From Acheta domesticus (Eukaryota; Arthropoda; Insecta; Orthoptera; Gryllidae): a DNA stretch of 64,000 bases. Shown one piece after another: positions 22,950-34,694 of the stretch. Within the stretch, counting starts at the first letter, position 1, and every line of letters begins with the position of its first letter. The stretch is taken from contig JAHLJT010009419.1 of assembly GCA_031308135.1 (NCBI GenBank), positions 179,770,739 through 179,834,738 of the forward strand. Direction: 5' to 3'. The notes under the pieces are model-generated. The model saw nothing but the letters and a program-made list of their open reading frames with translations. It did no database searches and was not told the origin of the DNA. The translations under genes were made by a program, and so were the position numbers.

Positions 22950-23600
22950 ATCGTTGGAGATCGTAAATATCTCGTCGACCTGCCCGAAACGCTCTTTACA
23001 ACATACGTGGAACACGAGGTATATTAAACTTGCGCGCGAACACGAGGTAGTAAAGTTGTGCGCGGGCGAAACCGCCGACCTGTCATTCCGACGCGAGGCG
23101 AGTGGCATCGGCCAGCGCATTGCCATGCACGAGTCCACGGCGCGGCGCCGAGCCGCTTTGCCAAGTCTTGCGTCTTCGGTCCTCGCGACACAAGAGGCGG
23201 CGCGGAGCGGCGCGCCACCACTCACCTGTAGTCGGCAGCGGCGGGTGACGGCGCCTGCACTGGCGGCTGGGAGTCGGGCGCTGGGTTGGCGAACGGCGGC
23301 GGCGGCGGCGGTGGTGGCGGTGGCGGCTGTCGCGTCGCTCGTTCGGGTGGGCACTGCTTACGCGGTGGCGGCGGTGGCGGCGGCGGCGCCCACAGCAGCG
23401 AGAGCGACTTCGGCGGCGAGAGCGCGGGCTGAGAGAGACTGGCGGCGGGCGGCCGCGCCGGGCCGCTCATACGCGCCGGCCCGCCCCCTCCCCGGCCAGC
23501 GGACGACCTCCCGCCCCCTCCGCACCTGCCGCGCCCGCCCGCCCAAGCCGCAACCCCCACCGCCTCCATCATGGTACGCTGGGATAAAGAAGTTTCCCAA
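22950..23600. promoter_or_regulatory. CpG island
   Basis: This is the longest GC- and CpG-rich block of the window, covering the putative exon. GCC/GGC trinucleotide runs dominate it. It may mark a gene start, but no core promoter element was identified. Confidence 0.45.
23226..23572 (-). CDS. Putative coding exon of an unknown host gene, proline-rich
   Basis: Gene not recognised. The minus strand reads an open frame from an ATGATG pair at 23572 to 23226, where tacag|gtgagt is a textbook splice donor, leaving the exon in phase 2 (about 115 codons). Upstream at about 23578 the sequence ttctttatcccag could be an acceptor, so this may be an internal exon carrying the start codon. An alternative in-frame ATG is at 23470. 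The predicted protein is low-complexity: a Gly/Arg-rich start, then two long proline runs separated by RKQCPPERATRQ. The segment is very GC- and CpG-rich in an AT-rich window. The next exon is not seen, implying a long intron toward 1 or a false call. Confidence 0.42.
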
Positions 23601-23995
23601 TTGAGATAATGGAACACTGTGGCGATGGCTGGCTGCAATTTACACACCACATTTAACATTTGCCATTTGCAAAGATAGGACTTGGGATAACGTTCGTTGT
23701 GGAGGTGTGGTTTCTTTCACACCCTTTTTTGACATATGTACATTTACATTTTTTTCACTTTCAAATATCGATGTACAGTTGTTGACATTATTTGCAATAA
23801 AATTCTTTACTAGTTTCTATTTCTGCATGTAGGAATAAATAAGCTATCTAAATAAGACAATGGGGATTTTGCTACAATTTAATGCTAGAAATTACACACA
23901 AATTTCGAATTGCGTATCTTGAGGCTCAGTACTTTCTATTTGCAGGTCTGTTTGCTTTGAGACGAGCAACCGATACCTGTTAGAATATATGATAA

Positions 23996-24189
23996 ATGAT
24001 AAATGTCAATGTAATCTTAAGTCCTGGAAGTTAAATCATAAAAACTTTTAACAAAGAAAAGTTGAATTTGGACAGAGAAGAGTGTTCCACAACTCATGAT
24101 AAATGTCAATGTAATCTTAAGTCCTGGAAGTTAAATCATAAAAACTTTTAACAAAGAAAAGTTGAATTTGGACAGAGAAGAGTGTTCCA
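23996..24189. repeat. 100-bp tandem duplication
   Basis: A 94-bp unit starting atgataaatgtcaatgtaat occurs at 23996-24089 and again at 24096-24189 with no difference seen, separated by 6 bp (period 100). The identity suggests a recent duplication or an assembly artefact. Confidence 0.95.
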
Positions 24190-24900
24190 AATAATGGTCA
24201 TTTGAAAAAGCCATTGGTTTATAAGTTTGTGTTTAAAGCAGTTAAAACAATACAAAGTACATTTCTAGTTCACTTGCGATGTTAAAGATGTATCTTTCTG
24301 TTGGACTTTCCTCGGATGTTTAGAATAGAGAATTCAGATAACTCGAATACAAGAAAATACTTATATAACATGGTAATAAAAGTGTTTTAAGCACGTAACT
24401 TTTTTAATGATTAACGGTGAGATATTTTTCGACCACACTGTCAATTCACAGTACTGAATAACGCGTTCATGGTCAACCTCAATTCGTACTCACGTTCACA
24501 ATTACCTCAATACAAGAATAATTTGTTATCGAAAATATTGTGATATACCAGAATATGATAGATTTTATTTAATGATGTTAGCTATACATGGGGGTAGATA
24601 AATGGGGATACAATATGGCGGTATATGGACTTAACAACGACGGCGCGGAGGTTGGCAAGGTCAACAAACTATTCACGGGCCTTGATGACGTCAGGACGCC
24701 GGCTAGAGGGCTGAAGAACCTAAGATATAATTGGTGCAAAAACGAATGACTGACGGAAGTCACGGCTACTCGGATGTGTAAGAGACGCACGGGTTGGCTA
24801 TAAAAGATCAGATAGTCTAATGTTGCCGCCGTGTTTTGAAATAATAGAAGGATGGACGCCGACCGAGCCATGAAGGGTTTAAAAATGCATTAAACAGAAC

Positions 24901-25006
24901 ATTCTGACTCGGGGTGTCGGGGAGTGAAGATCGTACATTCTGACTCGGGGTGTCGTGGAGTGAAGATCGTACATTCTGACTCTGGGTGCCGTAGCGTAAA
25001 GATCGT
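24901..25006. repeat. 36-bp tandem repeat, three copies
   Basis: Units starting attctgactc begin at 24901, 24937 and 24973. The first two differ at a single position and the third is more diverged. Confidence 0.93.
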
Positions 25007-25009
25007 TTG

Positions 25010-26790
25010 TAGACATTATAGTGGGAAAGTGAGACTTGTATAGCTTGTTTTCGGACTTTGTCTTGTGAGAGAAGTGATAGTTTGTTTTCGGACTTTGAAA
25101 TAATTTACCAGAAGTGATTTTCGGAGGACTTGTTCAGATTTTCGGACATTGCAGTTGGACTTCAATAGTCTACATAACCGGTGGGAGAGATTAGGAACCG
25201 GAAGCGTCGGACAAGACTAACAGATAGTTTAGGCAGTGTGGACTGGACGTGTCAGCGGCGGCGCAAGACCGGAAGAGAGAAGCGGAACTTGGAATTAACA
25301 ACGGCCAAGTGAGAAGCGACTACGGAGCGTTGGCATGCAAAAACGGTAAAAAAAATACTGCAGTATAAAAGAGACAATTTATTCAAAAGGGGTCATGACC
25401 ATCTAATTAATTGTTTTAATTTAAAAGTTAAATAAATTGTTGAATTTTGTTCTTTGGAAAAGAAAAGAGTTTTTTCATTTGTCAATCATAATTTTTAATT
25501 AGTTGAAAGCATAATTATTACATTTCAGATTCCACGCCATACTGTATAGTTGGCAGATCAGGTAATCGGCTATCGAGGCGATAGCGAGTATTTGTATCCG
25601 GACCCATCGACCCAAGCTAGCTGGATTTTTATATAATTTTGTTAGAACCAGATAGAAAAACTTTGGTAGTAATTCATGTAACCTGTTTCTGGCGCCCAAA
25701 TCTTAATAAATTTGGAACAGGACATGATTACAGCCACAATCTTGATGAGACGTGAGAATGGTATATTTCAATATAAATATTAAATTGAGTGTATAGAAAA
25801 CGAATTATTCTCGGTGGTGAAGTGATGTTTTTGTCGCGTTTACGTAACTTTCTTATTTCAGAGTAAAGCGATGTTAGGTTTTATGAAATGTTACTTTTTC
25901 CATTGGAATCGTTCGAAAAGTTTGAAAAAATGGTTTCTCAATTACAAGCATTAGCATGAGAGATAATTAAAGAGGATTTAGTCAGTAATAAAGAACTGAT
26001 AATGATTTACTCCCTTGCATCTAAAACTCCTGCAAATGTAAGTAGGATCAACACATGGTTAATAAGTTTCTCATGGGGATAGTAAACAAATGTTACTTCT
26101 CTCATCAAGGAAAGCCTGTTTGGGTCTGATTATCAGACTGAATATTGGAAATATCTATGATAGAAACATTATGCCATACCTGTACTTCCAATGGCACACT
26201 ATGTAACGTATGACTAAATAAGTAAATTAGCATAAGTCAATTTACAGGTAAATACAAAATCATCAGATTCATTGAATTTCCACTAATGTTTTAGAACATA
26301 AGAAATAGTTAACGCAGAATTTTAGAGAAAAACAGAAAATAATTTTTACTAAGTTTTATTACTACCGAATTCTAAATATCATTTTATCGAAAATAGGTAA
26401 AATGCAATATTGGATGAATTTCCGATAAAAGTAGTAGGTAGTACGATAATTTTGAGAAAACGAATATTTATGCGGTAAATTTTGACAAAACAAATGCGAT
26501 ATTAAAATTACTATTATTTTATATGATTTTAATTTTAATATGATATTTTGATTTAATATGATGTTCTATTATTAAATACTCAAGGTCGTCGCTCATGGAT
26601 AAATAACAAAAATCTGGAAAGTAAGATTTTAGAAGTGGTGTCCTGAAATTGGATATTCATCAAATACCATTTCTGTAAGTCATTATCAAATTATAGAAAG
26701 AGGATAAATATAATAAAGAATGCATTGCGACATGGAAATAATGCAAATTTGGAATAATTAAATTGCGGGATTACATGCTGGATTCAAGAA
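25010..26790. other. Intergenic DNA with a possible primer-binding-site-like word
   Basis: The word tggcgcccaa at 25690-25699 resembles LTR-element primer binding sites, and a TATA-like tataaaagatc lies at 24799-24809. No paired LTRs, gag or pol remnants were found, so no element is called. Confidence 0.3.
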
Positions 26791-26794
26791 TACC

Positions 26795-27475
26795 CTGGGT
26801 TAAACGACAGCTGCGTTCAACTCAAGAGCCATCATTGCCGCTGTGTTTGCGACGACTCTTGACTGAGGGATCCTAAGATTCGAATCCCTTCAGAGGCAGA
26901 TTTGGGACCCTAGCTAGATAGCTAGGTCAAATCTAATTAGATACCTGGATCGAATTTACTGCTGTAGGAGAATTTTATTGACCGTTGCTCTGATTGGTAG
27001 TTTTCCGTGGCCAATTTCCACCTGAATGTCGGAACCGTCCTCTAACAAACACGACACAGCTCATTAGCGACCTCTGATCGGTAGTTTTCCTTGATTTCTC
27101 GGATCAACACCATGTGAATGCCTGAGTAGTACCCTAACAAACGGTCCACGGACCGCGTGCGATCTTTCCTTCCTCTTCCTAGTCCTATCCTCTCCTCTTA
27201 CACACACATTTTACGCTAACATTCACTACACTACCACAGATGCCGGGAGACCGGTCGGGAGCTTACAGCTTGTCCCGTCTGGGGCGGTGCCCCGCTGGTG
27301 GGAGATATCTGGTTGAGGGGAAAACCCCGCTAGTCGACGGTAGGTTGGCGCCAGATCTTGCCATCCAGCGGGGAAAAGATCATCGCCACCTCCCGAGAAA
27401 AAGCACGCACTACTCTTACGAGACTAATGACCTTAGTAGTTCACACGCCCGGAAACACGAATCAATCAATCACTA
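26795..27475 (+). mobile_element. S1 SINE, near full-length plus-strand copy
   Basis: The head has the B-box-like agattcgaatccctt (26876-26890). The body follows in the same order as the 5110-5700 copy, with a partial internal duplication: the gtagttttcc segment occurs twice, near 26997 and 27080. Then come ctggggcggtgccccgctgg, tagtcgacggtaggttggcg, and the 3' end gagactaatgacc...cccggaaacac with an (aatc)n-like tail. Confidence 0.75.
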
Positions 27476-27489
27476 GCGACCTTCCCTTG

Positions 27490-27720
27490 CCCTATCCTTC
27501 CCCACACACCTTACACTATATATTCAGTACACTACTACACATGTCGCCCTCGCGGGAGACTCCTTCGACAGACGAGTGTGTGTAAGGAGAGACGATAGAA
27601 CAAGGTAGAGGGAGGAAAGATCGCACGAGGTCCGTGGCCCGTTTGATAGGGTACTGATACAGCATTCGTCCGGAGTTGCTCGGAGAAACCATAGAAAACA
27701 TCGCATCAGGGCAGAACAAA
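27490..27720 (-). mobile_element. S1 SINE, inverted partial copy
   Basis: The segment aaggtagagggaggaaagat...gtccgtggcccgtttgatag...gctcggagaaaccatagaaa is the reverse complement of the S1 body. It lies immediately after a plus-strand copy, making an inverted SINE pair. Confidence 0.65.
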
Positions 27721-27807
27721 ATTTACTGATCACATCGGTCACTACAAAAACGATTGATGACACCGCTGTTAACTGTTCTTTGGAGATGGAAGACAGATTA
27801 TTGACAA

Positions 27808-28060
27808 ACATGACGCGACCTCGGATTCGATTCCCGGTCGGGCAGGATTATAGTGTGCGTTTTCATTGCAATGTCCCAGTATACGTTGCTGTATGACGAT
27901 GAGAAAACTCACTTATCTGGTTGAGAAGACCACAAAACTGCATAGGGTTGCTTACATGCTAACAGTACGTACCCGGTAACCCACAGTCGCAAGGCCGGCA
28001 AGCGGCTGGTGGGGCCAGAGATTATTGCGGCCAAGAACATACATACATACATACATACAT
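27808..28060 (+). mobile_element. tRNA-derived SINE of a third type with (ACAT)n tail
   Basis: A strong B box (ggattcgattcccggtcggg, 27822-27841) opens a unit of about 220 bp that ends in a tetranucleotide tail at 28037-28060. The A-box half of the tRNA is missing or diverged. No coding capacity. Confidence 0.6.
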
Positions 28061-28230
28061 ATGCATTTGTGACGAAAGTACGCATTTATCGTCAATATGA
28101 AAAACTCGCGTTTCTAGTCATAGCTCTACGGTGAGTCCGAGCCGTTGTGGAGTGAGTCCTGAGATGCCCCACCCCCACCCCCACGCCCTGCCGAAATGCC
28201 TGCAGGGAAAGCAGTTGTTCCGCCCGGCGC

Positions 28231-28290
28231 GGTGGGGTGGAGCGGGGCGGGACGGGGTGGGCGGGGAGAGGCGGGGCGAGGCGGGGCGGG
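28231..28290 (+). repeat. G-rich tract with quadruplex potential
   Basis: Repeated ggggcggg, gggtggg and ggggcgagg units resemble the 12727-12835 tract. Open frames here are compositional. Confidence 0.8.
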
Positions 28291-28741
28291 ACGTCGGCAG
28301 AGGACAGTGCCAGAGGCCCGCTGGGGAAAGGGGTGGGGGGTCTGTTGTCTCTCGAACAGGAAGTTCTGGGCACCTCCGGGACCGTTCGTCTAGCCCCCCC
28401 TCTCCTCCCCCACTCCGGCCAACCAACACCCCAACAGTAATTCTCGTCCGAAGGCACGGAAAATATTCTTGCGTTTTTAACCCCGCTCATTAAGATATTA
28501 AAACTTGCGCAGGTACTTTGACGTATTTGATTTTGTTCTGCAAGTCTGAAATTCGAAATGAAGTTTTGGTGCTCAGATTTAAATAACTTCTCACCAAATG
28601 TGTAAGAGGTTAATGTAGAAGTGAGTAACATTATGTACCGAGAGTTCATTATTACTTTGGATCTGCGTATTGTGGATGCGCCAGTAATGCATTAAAATGC
28701 AAAATGGACAGGTCAATTTAATCTTCAATTTATCTTTTTAG

Positions 28742-28798
28742 AATTATATTAAGAATTTACTATGAAATGACTATTTCATAGAAATTCTTAATATAATT
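28742..28798. repeat. Short near-perfect hairpin
   Basis: The arm 28742-28768 pairs with 28773-28798 around a 4-nt loop (gact) with one unpaired base. It is AT-rich. No surrounding element was identified. Confidence 0.85.
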
Positions 28799-29390
28799 AT
28801 GAGAAATTGTTTAAGTATTTTATTTATGATACTTTGATAATTTAGTTTTTTATGTGAATAATTCAGTTGTTGATTCAAATAAGAATAATTCTAAATATTT
28901 ACTAGTGCTACCTACAACACATTCAAATGTTATCAAATAATTACAACATACTATCTCTCGTTAAGAATTGTATTTCTTAATCTGCAAACTATTGACTACT
29001 TGCATGGGGCGTCAAGAAAGCAAGTCTGTAAATAATTACTTTTCAGTCCGTTGATCACTCACCTGTTGATCACTCACCTGTTGTTTGTCGAAAATCTTGA
29101 TATGTTGGTGAATTCAGACATTTTAATCACATGGAGGTAATCAACATTATCAGTGTTAGTGTTGCTGAGTGCTGTAACTAAAGTTGATTGTGTAATAGTT
29201 GAAGAATCCTACAAGACCCACACCTCCTACAAGAATAAAAGGCGTAGCTTGACCAACATTATTTAAATAGCACCTAGCAAGGCCTAACCATCATCATGGC
29301 TTATCTAGGGTTCAGTAGCCATAAACATGACTAACGATATGAAATAGTCATCGAAAGGTCCTATTTCAATAAATAATGAAGCTGGCCAGG

Positions 29391-29432
<42 letters not shown>
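29391..29432. repeat. (ATT)n tract, 3' tail of an R4/Dong-type copy
   Basis: Perfect trinucleotide repeat directly abutting the 3' end of the minus-strand element, which reads as (AAT)n on its own strand. Confidence 0.95.
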
Positions 29433-29433
<1 letters not shown>

Positions 29434-31290
29434 CACTACATCACGACTAAAGATGTAATGATTTGGCTCAAAATAAAATCTACTGCAGGAGCGAGCAGCT
29501 ACTTCAGGAGCAGATCTAGTAACTCTTGGTACCTCTACAATACTTTGCGCAAAATGTGAGATGTTCCAAATAAAGCAATTTCTTTTCTTCCTAGTCTTTT
29601 CAATAACCTGGGAGTTTAGTCAAATTCCTACACAAATTTTGCGGAACAAATCCCAGAGCTCCGATGACTGTCGGTACATGTACTTTTACACCACACATTC
29701 GGCTGATCTCGATTTCCAAACTCTTGTATTTAAGACGTTTCTCTGCCTCCTTGGTAACGACGTTTTGATCTCAAGATACAGCAGCATCAACAAGTAGAGA
29801 CGATTGATTCCCCAAATCCCGGATAACTATACCCGGGTTTTTGCCGGTATCGTGCGATCAGTTTGGATTGGTCATACAATATTGTACACAATCCAACAGA
29901 CGTCACCGGCTTTGGTGAGTGTTCTTACCACTTGGGGCATGTTTTTGGAAATTCGAGGGTGGTACAGATCTGCCAGAGGTTGCTACACACCCTGTCGTAT
30001 CTTTTAAGTATTCGGTCTTCGCTAGAATTGGACAAGCGGATACAATATGGTCAGTGGTTTCTACGTATTCCTTGCAAATGCGGCATTTATCATCTTGGGA
30101 AATTGTGAGAACCGCTTTATCATAATGTCGCGTTCCCAATGCCTGATCTTGGGCAGCTATTACAAGTGCTTCCGATTCTGGCTTCATTCTTCCCCTTTTG
30201 AGCCACATAAATTATTGATTTTTATTGATCTGTATCCCGTCCATTCGTTTCAAATATTGTCCGTGGAGTGGTTTGGCTTTCCTCAATTTCTTTAACATTT
30301 TTTTGTGTCTCACATATCATGTTAAGTAGCATTAGAAATTCAGTGTCTCTGTCATTCTGTGTGTCTTGCATAGTGTTATTCGCAATGCTTCTTGCTACAC
30401 TTACAATGCCTCAGTTTCCCATTCTTCGGTCAGATTTCATGACTTACCTCATTAGTGGGTCATCTTGATGGCTGACTACATACTTTTCCATCCCGACCTT
30501 TGCATTGTGCCTGGAGGCTTCAATTTTTCTCAGGCCTCTTCTTCCTTCCTTACGTGACACATAAAGTCTATGTACATCAGCTCGAGGGTGGGCAACATGA
30601 TGCATTGTAAGCAGTTTTCCTTGCGAATTTCCTGCTCAGTCCAGTCCACTAGTCCGAAACTGTATTCGGCTACAGGCACCGCCACACTGCCTATATTTTT
30701 TTCTGGAGTTCAGAGCGGACTGCAGGACGAGTCTCACTCTTCTGTAATACTCCCTGCGAATTCTCTCTTTTATTGTGTCGTTCGAGATGGTCTCACATTC
30801 TCCAATACCCAGATATTTGTAAGTTTTACCTTGCTCAAGATCTTGAATCATATTGTGGTTATCAACTTCAATGTTTTCTGACGTTGTCATTTTGCCTCTT
30901 TTTAAGTTAATTTTTGCACACTTGCCTAGACCAAACTTCATGCTGATGTTATTGCTAAAATCATTGATGACGGACAGCATTTGGGAGATAATCGCTTCAT
31001 TATTAGCAAACACTTTAAGATCATCCATGTAAAACAAATGTGATAGAGGCCTTTCATCACCATTGTGCTTCTAACCAAAGTCGCTGTGCGACAACTGTCT
31101 CGATAGTGGGATCAAACTAATGCAAAACAACAGAGGGGATAGCGAATCTCCTTGGAAAATTCCCCCGTTAATCTGAATACTTCTTGTTTTTTTCCTCTTT
31201 CCACTGCGTATTATTAACCTGGTACTCCACAACTTCATACTAGCCTCGCAAAACGCAATAGTCTAGGATGAAATCAATAGATCTCCAGTG
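29433..31290 (-). mobile_element. R4/Dong-type LINE, 5'-truncated decayed copy
   Basis: Almost colinear with 31304-33205 of the neighbouring copy, with many substitutions, small deletions and frameshifts. It begins at the position matching about 33205 of that copy and ends in an AAT tail. Recognisable pieces are YMDDLKVFANNE and KTYKYLGIGECE (30636-31037) and the Cys-His knuckle CRICKEYVETTDHIVSACP (within 29903-30208). It lies directly downstream, on the minus strand, of the longer copy, giving a head-to-tail tandem. Confidence 0.85.
29903..31037 (-). pseudogene. RT/endonuclease pseudogene of the truncated R4/Dong-type copy
   Basis: Fragments of the RT catalytic core and thumb (30636-31037) and of the C-terminal zinc knuckle (29903-30208) are in different frames with stops between them. 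Divergence from the neighbouring copy is clearly larger than expected for a recent duplicate, so this copy is older. Confidence 0.85.
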
Positions 31291-31303
31291 TTTTATTATT
31301 ATT

Positions 31304-34300
31304 CCATTACATCACGACTAAAGATCTAATGAGTCGGCTGAATATAAAATCTACTCCAGGTTGCAACCAGCTACCTAAGGAGCAGATTCGGTGACTATCA
31401 GTGCCTCTACAATACTTTACGCAAAATGTGGGCTGTTCCAAATAAAGCAATTTCTTGCACTTCCCAGTCTTTTGAATTACCTGGGAGTTTAGACAAGTTC
31501 TTACTCAAATTTTGCGGAACAAATCCCAGAGCTCCGATAACTATCGGGACGACCTGTGCTTTTACGCCCCACATTCGGCTGATCTCGATTTCCAAACTCT
31601 TGTATTTAAGACGTTTCTCTGCCTCCTTGGTAACGACGTTTTGATCGCAAGGTACAGCAACATCGATAAGTAAACACGATTTTTTGGCCAAATCCCGGAT
31701 AACTATATCCGGTTTGTTTGCCGCTATCGTGCGATCAGTTTGAATTTGTTGGTCGTACAATATCGTACACAATCCAACAGACGTCACCGGTTTCGGTGAG
31801 TGTTCGTACCACTTGGGGCATGTGTTTGGAACTTCGAGGGCGGTACAGATCTGCCAGTGGAGGTAGCTACACACCCTGTCATGTCTTTTAAGGTATTCGG
31901 TCTTTGCTAGGATTGGACAAGCTGAGACAATATGATCAATGGTTTCTACTTGCTCCAGGCAAATGCGGCATTTATCATCTTGGGAAATTTTGAGAACCGC
32001 TTTATCATAATGTCGTGTTCTCAAGGCCTGATCTTGGGCAGCTATTACAAGTGCTTCCGATTCTGGCTTCATCCTTCCCCTTTTAAGCCACATAAATGAT
32101 TGATCTTTATTGATCTGCACCTTGTCCATTCTTTTTAGGTATTGACCGTGGAGTGGTTTGTCTCTCCACGATTTCTTTAACATTTTTTGTGTCTCACACT
32201 TCATGTTTAGCAGCATCAGAAGTTCAGTGTCTGTGTTATTCGACGTGTCTTGCCTAGTTTTCTTCGCAATGTTTCTTGCTACACTAACAATGCCTCTGTT
32301 TCCCATTCTTCGGTCAGATTTCATGACCTGCCTCATTAGAGGGTCGTCTTGATGGCTGACTACATACTTACCCAACCCGACTATTGCGTTGTGCCAGGAG
32401 GCCTCAATTTGTCTGAGGCCTCTTCCTCCTTCCTTACGTGCCACATAAAGTCTATGTATATCAGCTCGAGGGTGGGAAACATGATGCATTGTCAGCAGTT
32501 TTCTGGTTTTTCGATCCATGGTGCGAATTTCTTGCTCAGTCCAGTCCACTAGTCCAAAACTGTATTCGGCTACAGGTACCGCCAAACTACCTATTGCAGA
32601 TATTTTATTCCTGGAATTCAGAGCGGACTGCAGGACCAGTCTCACTCTTCTATAATACTCCCTACGAATTCTCTCTTTCATTCTGTCATTCGAGATGGTT
32701 TCACATTCTTCAATGCCCAGATATTTGTAAGTTTTACCTGGCTCAAGATCTTGAATCACAGTGTGCGTATCAATTTCAATGTTCTCAGACGTTGTGAGTT
32801 TCCCTCTTTTTAAATTGATTTTTGCACACTTGTCAAGACCAAACTTCATGCAGATGTCATTGCTAAAGTCATTCACGACAGACAGCATTTGGGAGAGAAT
32901 CGCTTCATTCTTGGCAAACACTTTCAGATCATCCATGTAAAACAAATGTGATACTGGCCTTTCATCACCATGGAGCTTAAAACCAAAGTCAGCTTGCGAC
33001 AACTGTCTCGATAGTGGGATCAAACTAATGCAAAACAGCAGAGGGGATAGTGAATCTCCTTGAAAAATACCCCTGTTAATCTGAATACTTCTGGTTTCTA
33101 CTGCTTCCTTTCCGCTGTGGATTAGTAACCTGGTACTCCACGACTTCATACTAGCCTTGCAAAACTCAACAAGTCTAGGATGAAATCGATAGATCTCCAG
33201 GGTCTTCAAAATCCAATCGTGTGGTACACTGTCAAAGGCCTTTTGGTAGTCAATCCAAGCCATGCTCAAATTACGTTTGCGTTTCTTTACATCATTCAAG
33301 ATGACTTTATTCAGTAGCAAGATTTCCTTACACCCATAAGAGCCTTTACGACATCCTTTTTGTTCAGCTGGCATTAGATGATTCTTATCCAGATGTCTAT
33401 ACATTTTGTCAGCTATAGCTGAAGTTATAACTTTGTACAGTACTGGCAGACAAGTAATTGGCCTGTAGTTCTTCGCCAAAGAGCTGTCTCCCGCTTTGGG
33501 TAGCAAATACGTGATGCCGCGTGTGAGCCATTCCGGGATTTCCTTTGGGTTTTCAAAAATTTTATTAACAGCCTTTGCTAGATGAGAATGTATTGCTGTT
33601 AATTTCTTAATCCAATAAATCTGGATCTTATCAATCCCGGGGGACTTCCAGTTTCCCATGTTCTTAATTGCTTGGAAGAGGTCCTCTTCCGAGAATTGGT
33701 GAACATCTTCCACTGTTTCTACAAGTTCAACGGCAGCATCAACTTCAGATTGAAGCCAAGATGCGTCTTTGTTGTAGGATCTGCTCTCTTCCCAGATTCC
33801 TGCCCAAAATGCTTCGACGTCATCTTTTGAAGGAGTAACAGCTTTGCCATTCGGTTTTGAGTCAGATTGCGATAGAATCTCTTCGCGTCTGTTTCAAACA
33901 ACCGGTTCTGTACACGGAAATCTATTCTACGTTTGTGCCTTCTTATTCGTTGAGCCCATGCTTGAATTTTCTCTTTTAGCTTCTCAACTACCATTAGCCT
34001 GCTGGTGTCATTTTCAATTTGGTATTTTTGTTCAACATTGAATATTTTTCGTTGAACTTTAGAGGTGTGCGTTGATTTAGAAGATGCCTCAGCTAAGAAT
34101 GATATTTCACGCCGGGTGTCGGCTATCCGTTTCATAATTCTGTTCATCCATGGGGGTACAGAGCTGTTTACCCTGTTTTGCTGTCGGCCGTCGGTGTTCT
34201 TGGCTGGCCCCAAAATTATCTGAGATACTAGATATCCAGTTGCATATATGATGTGATTGATTTCAGTAATATCTAGATCTCTGCCTGGGGTCTCCACCAC

Positions 34301-34694
34301 CTCATTTAAGACAGAATTCACTGTTTCTATCACTCTTTTAGCTTTGGCATTTTCGTATATTCTCCTCAACGGTTCGCGAGATTCAAACGGAAGTTGACTA
34401 ACTCTTTCTATCTCGCGCCGAAGGAGATTTCGCATCATGTCCTTATCGTGTAATTCATTGCCAGATGAGTTTTCACCACTGACGTGTGTTTCACTGGAAA
34501 GCGATGAACCTTCCACGGGATCATCATTTTCAAGTTCTACATGTTCGTCATGTGGATTGTTCGAGCGAAGTACATATTCCGCATTTCTCTCAATGTCAGC
34601 AAGTTGATCTGCTGTGAATTTTCCACTGCTGAGTATGTATCGTCGTTGACTGGCAAGCTTCTTTGAGTCTAGGGTAGGTCTCATATCTGGGTTC
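31304..34694 (-). mobile_element. R4/Dong-type non-LTR retrotransposon, nearly complete
   Basis: The element runs on the minus strand from an (AAT)n tract at 34695-34740, through one long coding region with a single frameshift, to a 3' UTR and a short AAT tail at 31293-31303. Domain order (RT, Cys-His knuckle, restriction-like endonuclease) and the AAT-repeat location agree with Dong of Bombyx, an R4-clade element inserted in TAA repeats. The 5' end seems to lie right at the microsatellite, with almost no 5' UTR. Confidence 0.85.
31407..34684 (-). pseudogene. RT and restriction-like endonuclease polyprotein, one frameshift
   Basis: Originally a single ORF of about 1,090 codons starting at the ATG at 34684 (MRPTLDSKKLAS). 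A +/-1 change near 33869 shifts the frame: the upstream frame runs on to 33719, while the correct downstream frame (DDVEAFWAGIWEES) is already open from about 33867. In the C-terminal 768-codon frame the RT blocks are KAFDSVPHD (about 158), GIFQGDSLSPLL (about 215), the catalytic YMDD (259-262) and YKYLGIEE (about 329). A C-x2-C-x8-H-x4-C knuckle spans 582-599. The endonuclease-like PD (668-669) with a later Asp (684) and the EKRLKYK segment (699-705) complete it. The N-terminal Asn run is a translated AAT tract and lies outside the element. Apart from the frameshift the reading frame is intact. Confidence 0.85.

Noticed and set aside
25690..25699. Primer binding site of an LTR retrotransposon
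   Set aside because: A ten-base match only. No paired LTRs or gag/pol remnants are nearby.
28092..28649. 185-codon minus-strand ORF
   Set aside because: It overlaps the second G-rich tract and has no domain. Its length is explained by composition.
31426..32797. Plus-strand ORFs across the R4/Dong-type elements
   Set aside because: They are antisense shadows of the minus-strand polyprotein.
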